Of a stretch of DNA of 34,921 nt, positions 1 to 8,461 are shown piece by piece. The position numbers and the translations under genes were made by a program. Where the stretch lies: the NCBI GenBank assembly GCA_937952285.1, contig CALFZE010000017.1, positions 1 through 34,921 on the forward strand, read 5' to 3'. The notes under the pieces were generated by a model that worked only from the letters and a program-made list of their open reading frames with translations, did not search any database and was not told where the DNA came from. The number at the start of each line of letters is the position of its first letter. The first letter of the stretch is position 1. The stretch comes from UBA2428 sp002343545 (GTDB lineage Bacteria; Bdellovibrionota; UBA2428).

Positions 1-591
1 GTGCGGGACTGGCTGAAGGCGCGGCTCGCGCGCGGCGAGGCTTGGAGCCTGGCGGGTTATTCGCTCGGGGCGCGTCTCGCGTTCGAGGCGCTCGTCGCGG
101 GGCTCGGGCCCGAAGTCTCGGCCCACCTGCTCGCTCCGGGCGGCGTCGTCGAGCCGGGCGCGGCGGAGCGTTCCGCGCGCGCGGCCCGCGACGCGGATTG
201 GGCGACGGCCTTTCGCGCCGAGGCCTGGCCTTCGCTTTGGCGGCGTTGGAACGCGCAGGCGATTTTCGCGAACGACGCTCCCGAGGAACGTCACGAGGCG
301 GACTTCGACCGTGCGCGCTTGTCGGAAGCGCTCCTCCTCTGGTCGGTCAGTCGGCAGCGGCCGCTGTCGGCCCGTCTTCATGAAATCAGCGGACCTTTGG
401 AGCTGCTCGTCGGCGATCGGGACGGGAGCCTGCGCAAAACGTGGGAAGTCGCGCTCGCGAACGACGGGGCGCGCGTCGCGTTTCGGGTCGTCGAGGGGGC
501 GGGGCACCGGCTTCACCGTCACGTCGCTCCGCGGAGCGAGGGGGCAAAGATTCTCTTCCGCGAAATGACCATTGCTTCGCGGCCGCGATAG
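1..591 (+). CDS. menH: MenH-like SHCHC synthase (alpha/beta hydrolase), 5' end outside window
   Basis: The alpha/beta-hydrolase enzyme MenH releases pyruvate from SEPHCHC to give SHCHC in menaquinone synthesis. Seen: the nucleophile elbow G-Y-S-L-G (Ser at residue 21 of the visible part), a late L-V-G-D-R-D strand that would carry the catalytic Asp, and G-A-G-H-R-L-H near the end for the catalytic His. The usual N-terminal region with the His-Gly oxyanion motif is missing, and 196 residues is short of the roughly 240-270 expected. The GTG at base 1 is therefore probably internal and the gene is cut by the window edge. The stop lies 17 bases before menB, and four more men genes follow on the same strand, which is the main argument for MenH over a generic hydrolase. 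Confidence 0.83.
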   Translation: MRDWLKARLARGEAWSLAGYSLGARLAFEALVAGLGPEVSAHLLAPGGVVEPGAAERSARAARDADWATAFRAEAWPSLWRRWNAQAIFANDAPEERHEADFDRARLSEALLLWSVSRQRPLSARLHEISGPLELLVGDRDGSLRKTWEVALANDGARVAFRVVEGAGHRLHRHVAPRSEGAKILFREMTIASRPR

Positions 592-608
592 GCGAAGATC
601 TTGCCGCA

Positions 609-1433
609 ATGTCGAAGCCTACCTGGAAGCCGATCAAACAATTCGAAGACATCCTCTACGAAACCGACGGGGAAGGGATCGGGAAGATCACGATCAACCG
701 TCCGAGGGTCCGTAACGCTTTCCGTCCCCAGACGGTCATGGAACTCCAAGAGGCCTTCCACCTCGCGCGCGAAGACCAATCCATCGGGGTCGTGATCCTC
801 ACGGGCGCCGGCGACCAGGCTTTCTGCTCGGGCGGCGACCAGAAAGTTCGCGGCCACGCCGGTTACGTGGGGGGCGACGGCGTTCCGCGCCTGAACATCC
901 TCGACGTCCAGAAGCAGATCCGTCAGCTTCCGAAGCCGGTCGTCGCGATGGTCGCGGGCTACGCGATCGGCGGCGGCCACGTGCTGCACGTCGTTTGCGA
1001 CCTCACGATCGCGGCCGAGAACGCGCGCTTCGGCCAGACCGGCCCGCGCGTCGGCTCCTTCGACGGCGGTTTGGGCTCGTCGTACCTCGCCCGCATCGTC
1101 GGCCAGAAGAAGGCCCGCGAGATCTGGTTCCTCTGCCGCCAGTACGACGCGAAGCAGGCCCTCGATATGGGCCTCGTCAACAAAGTCGTCCCGCTCGAGC
1201 AGCTCGAAGCGGAAACCGTGCAGTGGTGCCGCGAGATGCTCGAGCTTTCGCCGCTCGCGCTGCGCTTGCTCAAGACCTCGCTCAACGCGGACTGCGACGG
1301 CCAGATGGGCCTGCTCGATCTCGCCGGTAACGCGACGCTGCTCTACTACATGAGCGAAGAAGCCAAGGAAGGCAAAAACGCTTACGTCGAAAAACGCCGC
1401 CCGAACTTCTCGAAGTTCCCGCGCCTGCCCTGA
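609..1433 (+). CDS. menB: 1,4-dihydroxy-2-naphthoyl-CoA synthase MenB
   Basis: MenB is a crotonase-fold enzyme that closes the second ring, converting o-succinylbenzoyl-CoA to 1,4-dihydroxy-2-naphthoyl-CoA in the cytoplasm. The 274-residue protein shows the hallmark signatures: N-R-P-R-V-R-N-A-F-R-P near residue 35, F-C-S-G-G-D-Q for the oxyanion hole, A-I-G-G-G-H, and Q-T-G-P-R-V-G-S-F-D-G-G followed by Y-L-A-R-I-V-G-Q-K-K-A-R-E-I-W. It resembles the E. coli type closely up to the C-terminal K-R-x-P-x-F-S-K-F. The frame is open further upstream, but the ATG at 609 is chosen because the protein then begins just before the conserved core and after the menH stop; no strong ribosome site is visible. 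It is the second visible gene of the men operon. Confidence 0.95.
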   Translation: MSKPTWKPIKQFEDILYETDGEGIGKITINRPRVRNAFRPQTVMELQEAFHLAREDQSIGVVILTGAGDQAFCSGGDQKVRGHAGYVGGDGVPRLNILDVQKQIRQLPKPVVAMVAGYAIGGGHVLHVVCDLTIAAENARFGQTGPRVGSFDGGLGSSYLARIVGQKKAREIWFLCRQYDAKQALDMGLVNKVVPLEQLEAETVQWCREMLELSPLALRLLKTSLNADCDGQMGLLDLAGNATLLYYMSEEAKEGKNAYVEKRRPNFSKFPRLP

Positions 1434-1458
1434 AGAAAGGATGCGAGGCGAAGCGAGC

Positions 1459-2355
1459 ATGGATTCGAAGCTGAGGATCTGGGCCCTCGCGGCCCGGCCG
1501 AAGACGCTCACCACCGCCCTCGTGCCCGTGCTCGTGGGCTCGGCCGCGGCCTATCGCCTCGAGTCCCATCTCGTCGGCTGGACCATCGCGCTGGCCCTGC
1601 TCGCCTCGCTCCTCATCCAGATCGGCACGAACCTCGTGAACGACGTCTCCGACGCCGAAAAGGGGGCCGACAACGCCGAGCGCATCGGGCCCTTGCGGGT
1701 CGTCGCGGCCGGCTTGCTCTCGGGTCGTATCGTGTGGTGGGGCGCCGCGCTCTGCTTTTTGGGGGCGGCCGCCATGGGTTGGCCGCTCATCGCCGAAGGC
1801 GGCCTCTTCATCCTGCTCATCGGCGTCACGGGGATCCTGAGCGGCATCCTTTACACGGCCGGTCCGTGGCCGCTCGCTTACGTCGGGTTGGGCGATTTTT
1901 TCGTCATGCTCTACTTCGGCATCCTGGCCGTGTGCGGGATGTACTATCTGCACGCGGGCGGACTTAGCCGCTTCGCGCTCTTCGCCGGGCTCCAAGTGGG
2001 AAGCCTCGCGACGGTGCTCATCGCGGTGAACAATTTCCGCGACTACCTGACCGACCGCAAGGCCGGGAAGAAGACTTTGCCCGCGCGCTTCGGTCCGCGC
2101 TTTGCCCGCGCCGAGATCGCGACGCTCGTCGCGCTGCCTTTTCTCGTGTCATTCTGGTGGATGCAGGACGGCTACCCCTGGACCGCCTTCCTCCCTTGGC
2201 TTTCGATCCCGCTCGCCGTCAAACTCTTGCGCGGCGTTTTCACGACGGAGCCGGGCCCCGTCTACAACCAGTTCCTCGCGCGCTCCGCGGGACTGCACCT
2301 TGTCTTCGGCGTGCTTCTGAGTTTGGGACTGCTCCTGGACCGGGGGCCGCAATAG
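1459..2355 (+). CDS. menA: 1,4-dihydroxy-2-naphthoate polyprenyltransferase MenA
   Basis: This UbiA-superfamily membrane enzyme attaches the polyprenyl tail to 1,4-dihydroxy-2-naphthoate, giving demethylmenaquinone. The N-terminus has W-A-L-A-A-R-P-K-T-L, the usual MenA opening. The two prenyl-diphosphate/Mg motifs are visible as N-D-V-S-D-A-E-K-G-A-D (about residue 58) and N-N-F-R-D-Y-L-T-D-R-K-A-G-K-K-T-L. Eight or nine hydrophobic segments fill the 298 residues. An in-frame ATG at 1441 lies directly behind an AAAGG and would add six residues; the ATG at 1459 is preferred because GAGGCG lies about 8 bases upstream and the protein then begins at the family's usual place. It follows menB by 25 bases and precedes menC by 4. 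Confidence 0.92.
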   Translation: MDSKLRIWALAARPKTLTTALVPVLVGSAAAYRLESHLVGWTIALALLASLLIQIGTNLVNDVSDAEKGADNAERIGPLRVVAAGLLSGRIVWWGAALCFLGAAAMGWPLIAEGGLFILLIGVTGILSGILYTAGPWPLAYVGLGDFFVMLYFGILAVCGMYYLHAGGLSRFALFAGLQVGSLATVLIAVNNFRDYLTDRKAGKKTLPARFGPRFARAEIATLVALPFLVSFWWMQDGYPWTAFLPWLSIPLAVKLLRGVFTTEPGPVYNQFLARSAGLHLVFGVLLSLGLLLDRGPQ

Positions 2356-2359
2356 TCGA

Positions 2360-3370
2360 ATGAGGTCCCTCGAGATCCATCGTTACGTCCGTCGTCTCAA
2401 GGGGCCGATGGGCGTTTCCGCGCCCGAACGTGCGGGTGCGCTCTTGCGCGTGGACGGATCGGGTTACGCCGACGTGCATCCCTGGCCCGAGCTCGGCGAT
2501 GCCCCGCTCGAGGAACAATTGCGCGGGCTCGCGGCCGGTCGCCTGACGCCCCTGACGGCGCGGGCGTTCGCGACTGCGCGGCTTGACGCCTTGGCTCGCT
2601 TGGAAGGGCGCAGCCTTTTCACGAAAGAGAAGGCCGTGCCGCGCAGCCATTGGCTCGCCGATTTGGCGAGCGCGTCGCCGGCCGAGCTGGCCCGCCGCGC
2701 GGTCGACGAGGGTTTCGAAGCGATCAAGCTCAAGGTCGGCGCGGATCCCGCGCTCGAGGCCCGGGCGCTCGCCCAGCTCGACGAAGCCCTGCGGGGCCGC
2801 GAAGTGCGCTTGCGCCTGGACGCGAACGAGCGCTTCGAGCGCGCGGCTTTCGAGGCCTGGTTCTCGGCCCTGCCTTCGACGACGCGCGATCGCGTCGCCT
2901 TCGTCGAGGACCCTTATCCTTTCGGGGCGGCGGCCTGGGCCGAAAGCGGCCGTCGCTTGGGCGTCAAACTCGCGCTCGATCGTCGGGTGAGCGAAGAGCT
3001 CCCCCACGCGCCGGGCCCGCTCGACGCGGACGTCATCGCGGACGAGCCCGAAGTCTGGATCCTCAAGCCGGCCCGCGACGACGTCGACGCCCTCGCTTCG
3101 GCCGCGCACGCGGGTCTCAAGCGCCTCGTCGTCACGCATTCCCTCGATCATCCCCTCGGCCAGGCCGCGGCCGCTTTCTTCGCGGCGGAGTGCGCGGCCG
3201 AGCATCCCCTGCTCGTCGATCTCTGCGGGCTCAAGGCCGCCGACGTCTACGAGGCGGATGCCTTTTCGGAAGCGCTCGTGGGGCCCGGTCCCGAGTTTCG
3301 CGCTCCCGAGGGCACGGGGCTCGGCTTCGACGCGCAGCTCGCGTCGCTGCGTTGGGAGAAACTCGTTTGA
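2360..3370 (+). CDS. menC: o-succinylbenzoate synthase MenC
   Basis: MenC is an enolase-superfamily enzyme that dehydrates SHCHC to o-succinylbenzoate. All the barrel signatures can be read in order: A-I-K-L-K-V-G (catalytic Lys pair), L-R-L-D-A-N-E (metal Asp), F-V-E-D-P (metal Glu), L-A-L-D-R-R-V-S-E-E (metal Asp) and W-I-L-K-P-A (second catalytic Lys). Its 336 residues match the family. Divergent paralogues of this fold can be racemases, but the position between menA and menE makes MenC the clear reading. The start ATG lies 4 bases after the menA stop, and its stop overlaps the menE start in a TGATG, so translation is probably coupled. Confidence 0.92.
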   Translation: MRSLEIHRYVRRLKGPMGVSAPERAGALLRVDGSGYADVHPWPELGDAPLEEQLRGLAAGRLTPLTARAFATARLDALARLEGRSLFTKEKAVPRSHWLADLASASPAELARRAVDEGFEAIKLKVGADPALEARALAQLDEALRGREVRLRLDANERFERAAFEAWFSALPSTTRDRVAFVEDPYPFGAAAWAESGRRLGVKLALDRRVSEELPHAPGPLDADVIADEPEVWILKPARDDVDALASAAHAGLKRLVVTHSLDHPLGQAAAAFFAAECAAEHPLLVDLCGLKAADVYEADAFSEALVGPGPEFRAPEGTGLGFDAQLASLRWEKLV

Positions 3371-4566
3371 TGGAAGCGCGCAAGCCCGTGGATCTCGTCG
3401 TCGGCTTTGACGGCTTTGATCTGGCCTCGCCGCGTTCCCACCTTTTGCTGCCTCCCCACCTCACGCGCGAGCAGACCGAAAACTTCCGCGCGCGGCTTCC
3501 GGAGTTGGAAGCCCACGTCTGGATCCTGACCTCGGGAAGCGGCGGCGCGCCCAAGCTCGTCGCCCTCGCGAAGTCCGCGCTGCTCGCTTCGGCCGAAGGG
3601 GTCTTGGGGGCGCTCGCGCGCTTGGGCGTCGGCTCCGTGGAAACTTGGCTGCTCACGCTGCCGCTCTACCACGTGGGCGGCCTCGGGATTTACGTGCGCG
3701 CCCGCCGCGCGGGTCATCGCGTCGCGATGCTCCCGCTCAAGGGCGGTCGTCCCGTTTGGGAGGCCGCCGCCTTCGTCGCGCAGGTCGAGAAGGGCGGGGT
3801 CACGTTGACGAGTCTCGTGCCGACGCAGGTTTTCGATCTCGTCGAGGCCAAACTCGCGGCGCCCGCCTCGCTCAAGGCGGTCTTCGTGGGGGGCGGCGCG
3901 CTCGACGAAGATCTGGCCGCGCGCGCGCGCACGCTCGGCTGGCCGCTCGTCGCGAGCTACGGCATGACCGAGACGGCTTCGATGGTCGCCGCCTCGGATC
4001 CGCCCGCGGCCCCGCCATCGGCCTACGGCTACGCCTTGTTGCCGCACGTGGAAGCGCGTCGCTCGGAGGACGGTCACCTCGAGTTCCGTTCGAAGTCGCT
4101 CCTGAGCGGCTTCGTGCGCGGCGAAGCCTTCGCGGACGGGGAGGGGACGACCGTTCCGCTCGAGAAGCCCTTCACGGCGGACGGGTTTTTCCGGACCGAA
4201 GACCTCGGCCGGGTCGAGCGGGGAGCCGACGGACGCGTGCGCCTTTTCGTGGAGGGGCGTGGCGCGGACTTCCTCAAGATCCAAGGCGAGAACGTTTCGA
4301 TTCCGGGCGTGGAGCGGACCCTTCGCGCCCGCGCGAAAGAAGCGGGACTCGATCCCGAACGGATCGCGGTGCTCTGGCGTGCGGAAGCCCGGCGCGGCGC
4401 GGATCTCGTGCTCGCCCTTCGCGGCGCCGACTCCGAAGCGGCTTACCGTTCCGTTTTCGAAGCCCACAACGCCGCCGCCCCGAGCTTCGAGCGTTTTGCG
4501 TCCCTCGAAACGGTGGACGTCTTCCCGACCGTCGAACTGGGCAAGCTTCGCCGCCGACTTTCTTGA
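3370..4566 (+). CDS. menE: o-succinylbenzoate-CoA ligase MenE
   Basis: This ANL-superfamily ligase activates o-succinylbenzoate with ATP and CoA for MenB. Motifs seen: the phosphate-binding loop L-T-S-G-S-G-G-A-P-K (near residue 55), the A5 motif S-Y-G-M-T-E-T, F-R-T-E-D-L-G with the ribose-binding Asp, F-L-K-I-Q-G-E-N-V-S-I-P-G-V-E at the hinge, and the C-terminal V-E-L-G-K-L-R-R with the adenylation Lys. At 398 residues it is a compact member, shorter than the roughly 450-490 of many MenE proteins; the N-terminal subdomain is the trimmed part. The frame is open far upstream, but the ATG overlapping the menC stop is the sensible start. It is the last gene of the operon as seen here. Confidence 0.92.
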   Translation: MEARKPVDLVVGFDGFDLASPRSHLLLPPHLTREQTENFRARLPELEAHVWILTSGSGGAPKLVALAKSALLASAEGVLGALARLGVGSVETWLLTLPLYHVGGLGIYVRARRAGHRVAMLPLKGGRPVWEAAAFVAQVEKGGVTLTSLVPTQVFDLVEAKLAAPASLKAVFVGGGALDEDLAARARTLGWPLVASYGMTETASMVAASDPPAAPPSAYGYALLPHVEARRSEDGHLEFRSKSLLSGFVRGEAFADGEGTTVPLEKPFTADGFFRTEDLGRVERGADGRVRLFVEGRGADFLKIQGENVSIPGVERTLRARAKEAGLDPERIAVLWRAEARRGADLVLALRGADSEAAYRSVFEAHNAAAPSFERFASLETVDVFPTVELGKLRRRLS

Positions 4567-4579
4567 GTCCCCCATCCAC

Positions 4580-4600
4580 GGCCTCCGCCGGTCGGAGCCC
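4580..4600 (+). terminator. GC-rich hairpin after the men operon, weak terminator candidate
   Basis: A CTCCG/CGGAG stem around a 5-base loop is extended by GG/CC pairs beyond one mismatch, 14 bases after the menE stop. No T-run follows, so it fits a Rho-independent terminator poorly and may only pause or stabilise the transcript. Confidence 0.2.
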
Positions 4601-4608
4601 GGACCACC

Positions 4609-4636
4609 TTGTGACTTTCGTGCGAGGGTCTATGAT
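4609..4636 (+). promoter_or_regulatory. sigma70-like promoter for the DUF2147 gene
   Basis: TTGTGA (4609-4614) and TATGAT (4631-4636) are separated by 16 bases. The -10 matches consensus at 5 of 6 positions and the -35 at 4 of 6. Transcription would start near 4643, at the edge of the GAGAGGGA ribosome site (4642-4649) that serves the ATG at 4657. The following ATPase gene is probably on the same transcript. Confidence 0.45.
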
Positions 4637-4656
4637 GGCGCCGAGAGGGATCAAAT

Positions 4657-5091
4657 ATGATTTGCAAAGCACTTACGGTTCTCGCTTTCGTCGCGTCCAC
4701 GGCTTGGGCCCAGGAGACTCCGGTCGGCCAATGGAAGACCATCGACGACGAAACGGGGCAGCCGAAGTCCATCGTCGAAATCGTCGAGGAGCAGGGAAAG
4801 CTCAAAGGCAACGTTCTCAAGCTCTTCCCCACGCCCGGCCAGGATCCCAACCCCAAGTGCGACAAGTGCAAGGACGAGCGTAAGGATCAGCCGATCGTCG
4901 GTCTGAATATCCTTTGGGGCTTGGAGAAGCGCGATTCCGATTGGGGGAACGGCCACATTCTCGACCCCAAGAACGGGAAGACCTACAAGGCCAAGATGAA
5001 GGTCATCGAGGGCGGCAAGAAACTCGAAGTGCGCGGTTTTCTCGGCATCTCGCTGCTGGGCCGCACGCAGACCTGGATTCGCGAGAACTAG
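4657..5091 (+). CDS. Secreted DUF2147 family protein
   Basis: This is a 144-residue exported protein. Residues 1-18 form a signal peptide with likely cleavage after A-W-A. The mature part matches the DUF2147 pattern as I know it: an early G-x-W-K-T-I-D-D-E-T-G segment, a K-C-D-K-C pair in the middle, P-I-V-G-L-N-I-L-W-G-L, then W-x-N-G-x-I-L-D-P-K-N-G-K-T-Y and a final R-T-Q-T-W strand. Members are small periplasmic beta-rich proteins of unknown biochemical role. The ATG is backed by GAGAGGGA seven bases upstream. The next gene starts 13 bases downstream, so the two may be co-transcribed, although no functional link is evident. Confidence 0.85.
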   Translation: MICKALTVLAFVASTAWAQETPVGQWKTIDDETGQPKSIVEIVEEQGKLKGNVLKLFPTPGQDPNPKCDKCKDERKDQPIVGLNILWGLEKRDSDWGNGHILDPKNGKTYKAKMKVIEGGKKLEVRGFLGISLLGRTQTWIREN

Positions 5092-5103
5092 GGCCGCACG
5101 AAG

Positions 5104-5676
5104 ATGGCAAAGTTCTTCCGGGTCTGCCTGACCGGAGGCCCGGGGGCGGGCAAAACTTCGATCGCCGACCTGCTGAGACGGGAATCCGAGGGCACCTTCG
5201 TGGTGGCGCCCGAGACGGCGACGATCCTGTACGGCGGCGGCTTCCCTCGCCCCCGCGACGCGCGCGAGCAGAAGCTCGTGCAATCGGCGATCTACAACGT
5301 GCAGATCCGCTCCGAGGCTTTCCACTTCGGACGTATGCGCGCGCGCAAGGAACGGGTGCTCGTATGCGATCGCGGCACGTTGGATTCGTGCGCGTACTGG
5401 CCTGGTGGCCGGACTTCTTTCCTGCGGGCGCAGGGAACGACCCTCGAGAAGGAGTTCTCCCGCTACGACCTCGTCGTCCACTTGGAATCTGCATCGGTCG
5501 CAGGCGTGTACGATCTTTCCAATCCCGTGCGTACGGAGAGCGCGAGCGAGGCCCAGCGATTGGATCGCAAGATCCGCGAGGCTTATCGAGGGCATCCGAA
5601 AACGGTGTTTATCCCGAGTCGGGCTTCGTTCTTGGAAAAATCCGAAGAAGTCCTCGCCTTGCTCCGTTCGATTTGA
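5104..5676 (+). CDS. NadR/AAA_28-like P-loop ATPase or kinase
   Basis: This 190-residue cytoplasmic P-loop protein has a Walker A motif G-G-P-G-A-G-K-T-S at residues 11-19, an early A-P-E-T-A segment and a Walker-B-like V-L-V-C-D-R-G-T-L-D-S followed by Tyr-Trp. This arrangement fits the AAA_28 family, which includes the ribosylnicotinamide kinase domain of NadR and the broader nucleoside/nucleotide kinase group. The R-G-T-L-D-S motif and the later E-S-A-S-V region argue for small-molecule phosphorylation rather than a mechanical ATPase, but the substrate cannot be read. There is no DNA-binding or NMN adenylyltransferase domain, so it is not a full NadR. It follows the DUF2147 gene closely. 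Confidence 0.72.
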   Translation: MAKFFRVCLTGGPGAGKTSIADLLRRESEGTFVVAPETATILYGGGFPRPRDAREQKLVQSAIYNVQIRSEAFHFGRMRARKERVLVCDRGTLDSCAYWPGGRTSFLRAQGTTLEKEFSRYDLVVHLESASVAGVYDLSNPVRTESASEAQRLDRKIREAYRGHPKTVFIPSRASFLEKSEEVLALLRSI

Positions 5677-5802
5677 GGGCTGAACGACGGTCCTGACGCA
5701 CCATGGCTTGAGTAAAGGGGCTACGGCAGGAGATATTCTAAGCGCTTTTTGGCGCGGCCTGATGACGGGTCCGTCTAGTTGGTATTAGAGCGGCGGGGAA
5801 GC

Positions 5803-8421
5803 ATGGCGACAGCTTCAAAATCAGCGTCTTCGGCAAACAAAACGCGACTCGTGATCGTGGAGTCCCCGACGAAGGCGAAAACCATCCGCAAGTTCTTACC
5901 CAAGAACTACATCGTCGAGGCCAGTATGGGCCACGTGCGCGACTTGCCCCAATCGGCGTCGGACATCCCGGCCCGTTTGAAGGGCGAGGAGTGGACGAAA
6001 CTCGGCGTGAACGTCGAAGAAGGCTTCGAGCCTCTCTACGTCGTCCCGAAGACCAAATCGAAGGTCATCTCCGAGCTCAAGAAGAAGTTGGCCGACGCCG
6101 ACGAATTGCTCCTGGCGACGGACGAAGACCGCGAAGGAGAGTCCATCGCGTGGCACCTGCTCGAGGTGCTCAAGCCCAAGGTACCGGTCAAGCGCATGGT
6201 CTTCCACGAGATCACGAAGAGCGCGATCGAGAAGGCCCTGACGCAAGTCCGCGACGTCGACGATCGACTCGTGCGCGCGCAAGAAACCCGTCGCATCCTG
6301 GATCGTCTCGTGGGCTACACGTTGTCGCCCTTGCTTTGGAAGAAGATCACCTTCGGTCTCTCGGCCGGTCGGGTGCAGTCCGTCGCCTTGCGGGTCATCA
6401 TCGAACGCGAGCGCGAGCGCTTGCGCTTCAAGAAGGCCGACTACTGGGACCTCGCGGCCAAGCTCGCCGCGGGCGCCGAGGACTTCGACGCCAAGCTCCT
6501 GTCGATCGGTTCCTCGCGCATCGCGAGCGGCAAGGACTTCGACGAATCCACCGGCAAGCTGATCGCCGGCAAGAAAGACGTCCGCACGCTCGAAGAGAAA
6601 GAGGCCAAGGAGCTGCTCGCGCGGCTCAAGGCGGCCGATTTCACGGTGCAGTCCGTCGAAGAAAAGCCGACGACCTCGCGTCCGTCGCCGCCCTTCATTA
6701 CCTCGACCTTGCAGCAGGAAGCCAACCGTAAGCTCGGCCTTTCCGCCAAGGAAGCCATGCGCACGGCCCAGTCGCTCTACGAGCAAGGTTTCATCACCTA
6801 TATGCGTACCGACAGCCCGAACCTCTCGCAGGAAGCCCTGCGGGCGGCGCGCTCGGCCATCGAGTCGCTCTACGGCAAGGACTACCTCTCCGAGGAAGTC
6901 CGCCAGTTCACGTCCAAGGCGAAGGGCGCGCAAGAGGCCCACGAAGCCATCCGTCCCGCCGGCGCGGAGTTCCAGCATCCCAAGGAGACGGGTCTTTCGG
7001 GGATCGAGCTCGCGCTCTACGAGCTCATCTGGAAACGCACGATGGCCACGCAGATGGCCGAGGCGCGTAAGCTGAGCGTGTCGACCCGCATCGCGGCCGC
7101 CGACACCGTCTTCTCGGCGAGCGGCTCGCGCATTCTCTTCCCCGGTTTCCTGCGCGCCTACGTCGAGGGGTCGGACGATCCCGAAGCGGCGCTCGAAGAC
7201 CGCGAGGTCGCGCTGCCCAAGCTCGCGGTCGGCCAAAAACTCAAGCTCAACAAGCTCGACGCCGAAGCCCACGAGACCAAGCCGCCCGCGCGCTTCACGG
7301 AAGCTTCGCTCGTGCAGACCCTCGAAAAAGAGGGCGTCGGTCGTCCGTCGACCTACGCTTCGATCATCGGCACCATCCAAGATCGGGGTTACGTGCGTCG
7401 CCAAGGCAACGCCCTCGTGCCCACCTTCACGGGTTTCGCCGTGACCCAGCTCCTCGAGAGACACTTCGAGTCGCTCGTCGACACGGGCTTCACTTCGAAG
7501 ATGGAAGAATCCCTCGACGAGATCGCCGAGGGCAAGGTCGAGTACCTGCCGTATCTGAAGGGCTTCTTCCTGGGCAAGGACGGTTTGCAGAAACGCGTCG
7601 AGGCCCAAGACAAGAAGATCGATCCCACCGAATCCCGCACGGTCGACCTGCACCACATCAAGGGCATCGACATCAAGATCGGCCGCTACGGCGCCTACGT
7701 CGTCAAAAATGCCGGCGCGAAGGCGGCCGAAGAAGTCCACGCTTCGATCCCCGAAGACATCGCCCCGGCGGACCTGACCGAGGCTTCGATCCAGGAGATC
7801 ATCGAGACCTCGGAAAAGGGTCCGCAGTCGATCGGCAAGGACCCCGACACGGGCAAGGACATCTATTGTCTCATCGGTCGCTACGGCGCCTACGTTCAGC
7901 TGGGCGAGGCGAGCGAAGACAAAGAGGCGCCCAAGCCGCGCCGCGCTTCGCTGCCCAAGGGCGTGAGCCCGCGCGACGTGACGCTCGAGCTCGCGCTCAA
8001 GTGGCTCAGTCTGCCGCGCGAGCTCGGCGTGCATCCCGACACGAAGAAGCCGATCAACTGCAACGTGGGCCGCTTCGGTCCCTACGTCGTGCACGACGGC
8101 AATTTCCGCAGTCTCAAGAAGACGGACGACGTCTACACGGTCACGCTCGAGCGCGCGCTCGAGCTCCTGGCCGAAGAGAAGAAGGGCCGCGGCGGCGCCT
8201 CGGTCGTCAAGGAACTGGGCAAACATCCGGCCGACGACAAGCCGGTGCAGGTCCTGGACGGCAAGTACGGCATGTACGTGAAGCACGGCAAGACGAACGC
8301 GACGATCCCCAAGGACGCCGACCTCGAGAAGTTCACGATCGCCGACGCGATCCCGCTCCTCGACGCGCGCGAAAAGGCGGACGGCGCGAAAACGAAAAAA
8401 GGCCGGGGCCGCAAACGCTAG
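5803..8421 (+). CDS. topA: DNA topoisomerase I (type IA)
   Basis: This enzyme relaxes negatively supercoiled DNA. In the 872-residue product the Toprim domain begins with V-I-V-E-S-P-T-K-A-K-T-I and carries A-T-D-E-D-R-E-G-E-S-I-A-W-H (acidic metal residues). The active-site region reads F-I-T-Y-M-R-T-D-S with the nucleophile Tyr at 333. E-G-V-G-R-P-S-T-Y-A and G-Y-V-R lie in the core. Past about residue 630 there are no Cys4 zinc fingers; instead three repeats with G-R-Y-G-A-Y-V, G-R-F-G-P-Y-V and G-K-Y-G-M-Y-V are seen (Toprim_C repeat type), then a basic tail. The ATG at 5803 is chosen over an in-frame TTG at 5779 because GGGGAA lies just upstream. The 126-base upstream gap has only a poor promoter match (TTGAGT at 5708, TATTCT at 5734, spacing 20). 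Confidence 0.95.
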   Translation: MATASKSASSANKTRLVIVESPTKAKTIRKFLPKNYIVEASMGHVRDLPQSASDIPARLKGEEWTKLGVNVEEGFEPLYVVPKTKSKVISELKKKLADADELLLATDEDREGESIAWHLLEVLKPKVPVKRMVFHEITKSAIEKALTQVRDVDDRLVRAQETRRILDRLVGYTLSPLLWKKITFGLSAGRVQSVALRVIIERERERLRFKKADYWDLAAKLAAGAEDFDAKLLSIGSSRIASGKDFDESTGKLIAGKKDVRTLEEKEAKELLARLKAADFTVQSVEEKPTTSRPSPPFITSTLQQEANRKLGLSAKEAMRTAQSLYEQGFITYMRTDSPNLSQEALRAARSAIESLYGKDYLSEEVRQFTSKAKGAQEAHEAIRPAGAEFQHPKETGLSGIELALYELIWKRTMATQMAEARKLSVSTRIAAADTVFSASGSRILFPGFLRAYVEGSDDPEAALEDREVALPKLAVGQKLKLNKLDAEAHETKPPARFTEASLVQTLEKEGVGRPSTYASIIGTIQDRGYVRRQGNALVPTFTGFAVTQLLERHFESLVDTGFTSKMEESLDEIAEGKVEYLPYLKGFFLGKDGLQKRVEAQDKKIDPTESRTVDLHHIKGIDIKIGRYGAYVVKNAGAKAAEEVHASIPEDIAPADLTEASIQEIIETSEKGPQSIGKDPDTGKDIYCLIGRYGAYVQLGEASEDKEAPKPRRASLPKGVSPRDVTLELALKWLSLPRELGVHPDTKKPINCNVGRFGPYVVHDGNFRSLKKTDDVYTVTLERALELLAEEKKGRGGASVVKELGKHPADDKPVQVLDGKYGMYVKHGKTNATIPKDADLEKFTIADAIPLLDAREKADGAKTKKGRGRKR

Positions 8422-8429
8422 CCCCGACC
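8395..8429 (-). terminator. Rho-independent terminator of the minus-strand repeat-protein gene, inside the topA 3' end
   Basis: Read on the minus strand, a 9-base-pair stem (GGTCGGGGC with GCCCCGGCC, one G-U pair) with an 11-base loop is followed by TTTTTTCGTTTT. The T-run corresponds to the AAA-AAA Lys codons of topA at 8395-8400. On the plus strand the hairpin is followed by no T-run, so it should act mainly on the gene ending at 8462. Confidence 0.75.
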
Positions 8430-8461
8430 CTGCGGAAGATCCCGGAATTGAGCGCCGGAAC

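Noticed and set aside
5896..8286. A 796-residue open frame on the minus strand opposite topA
   Set aside because: High GC leaves long open antisense frames. Its translation is low in complexity (Leu/Arg/Glu/Val-rich) and has no motifs, while the plus strand encodes a full topoisomerase.
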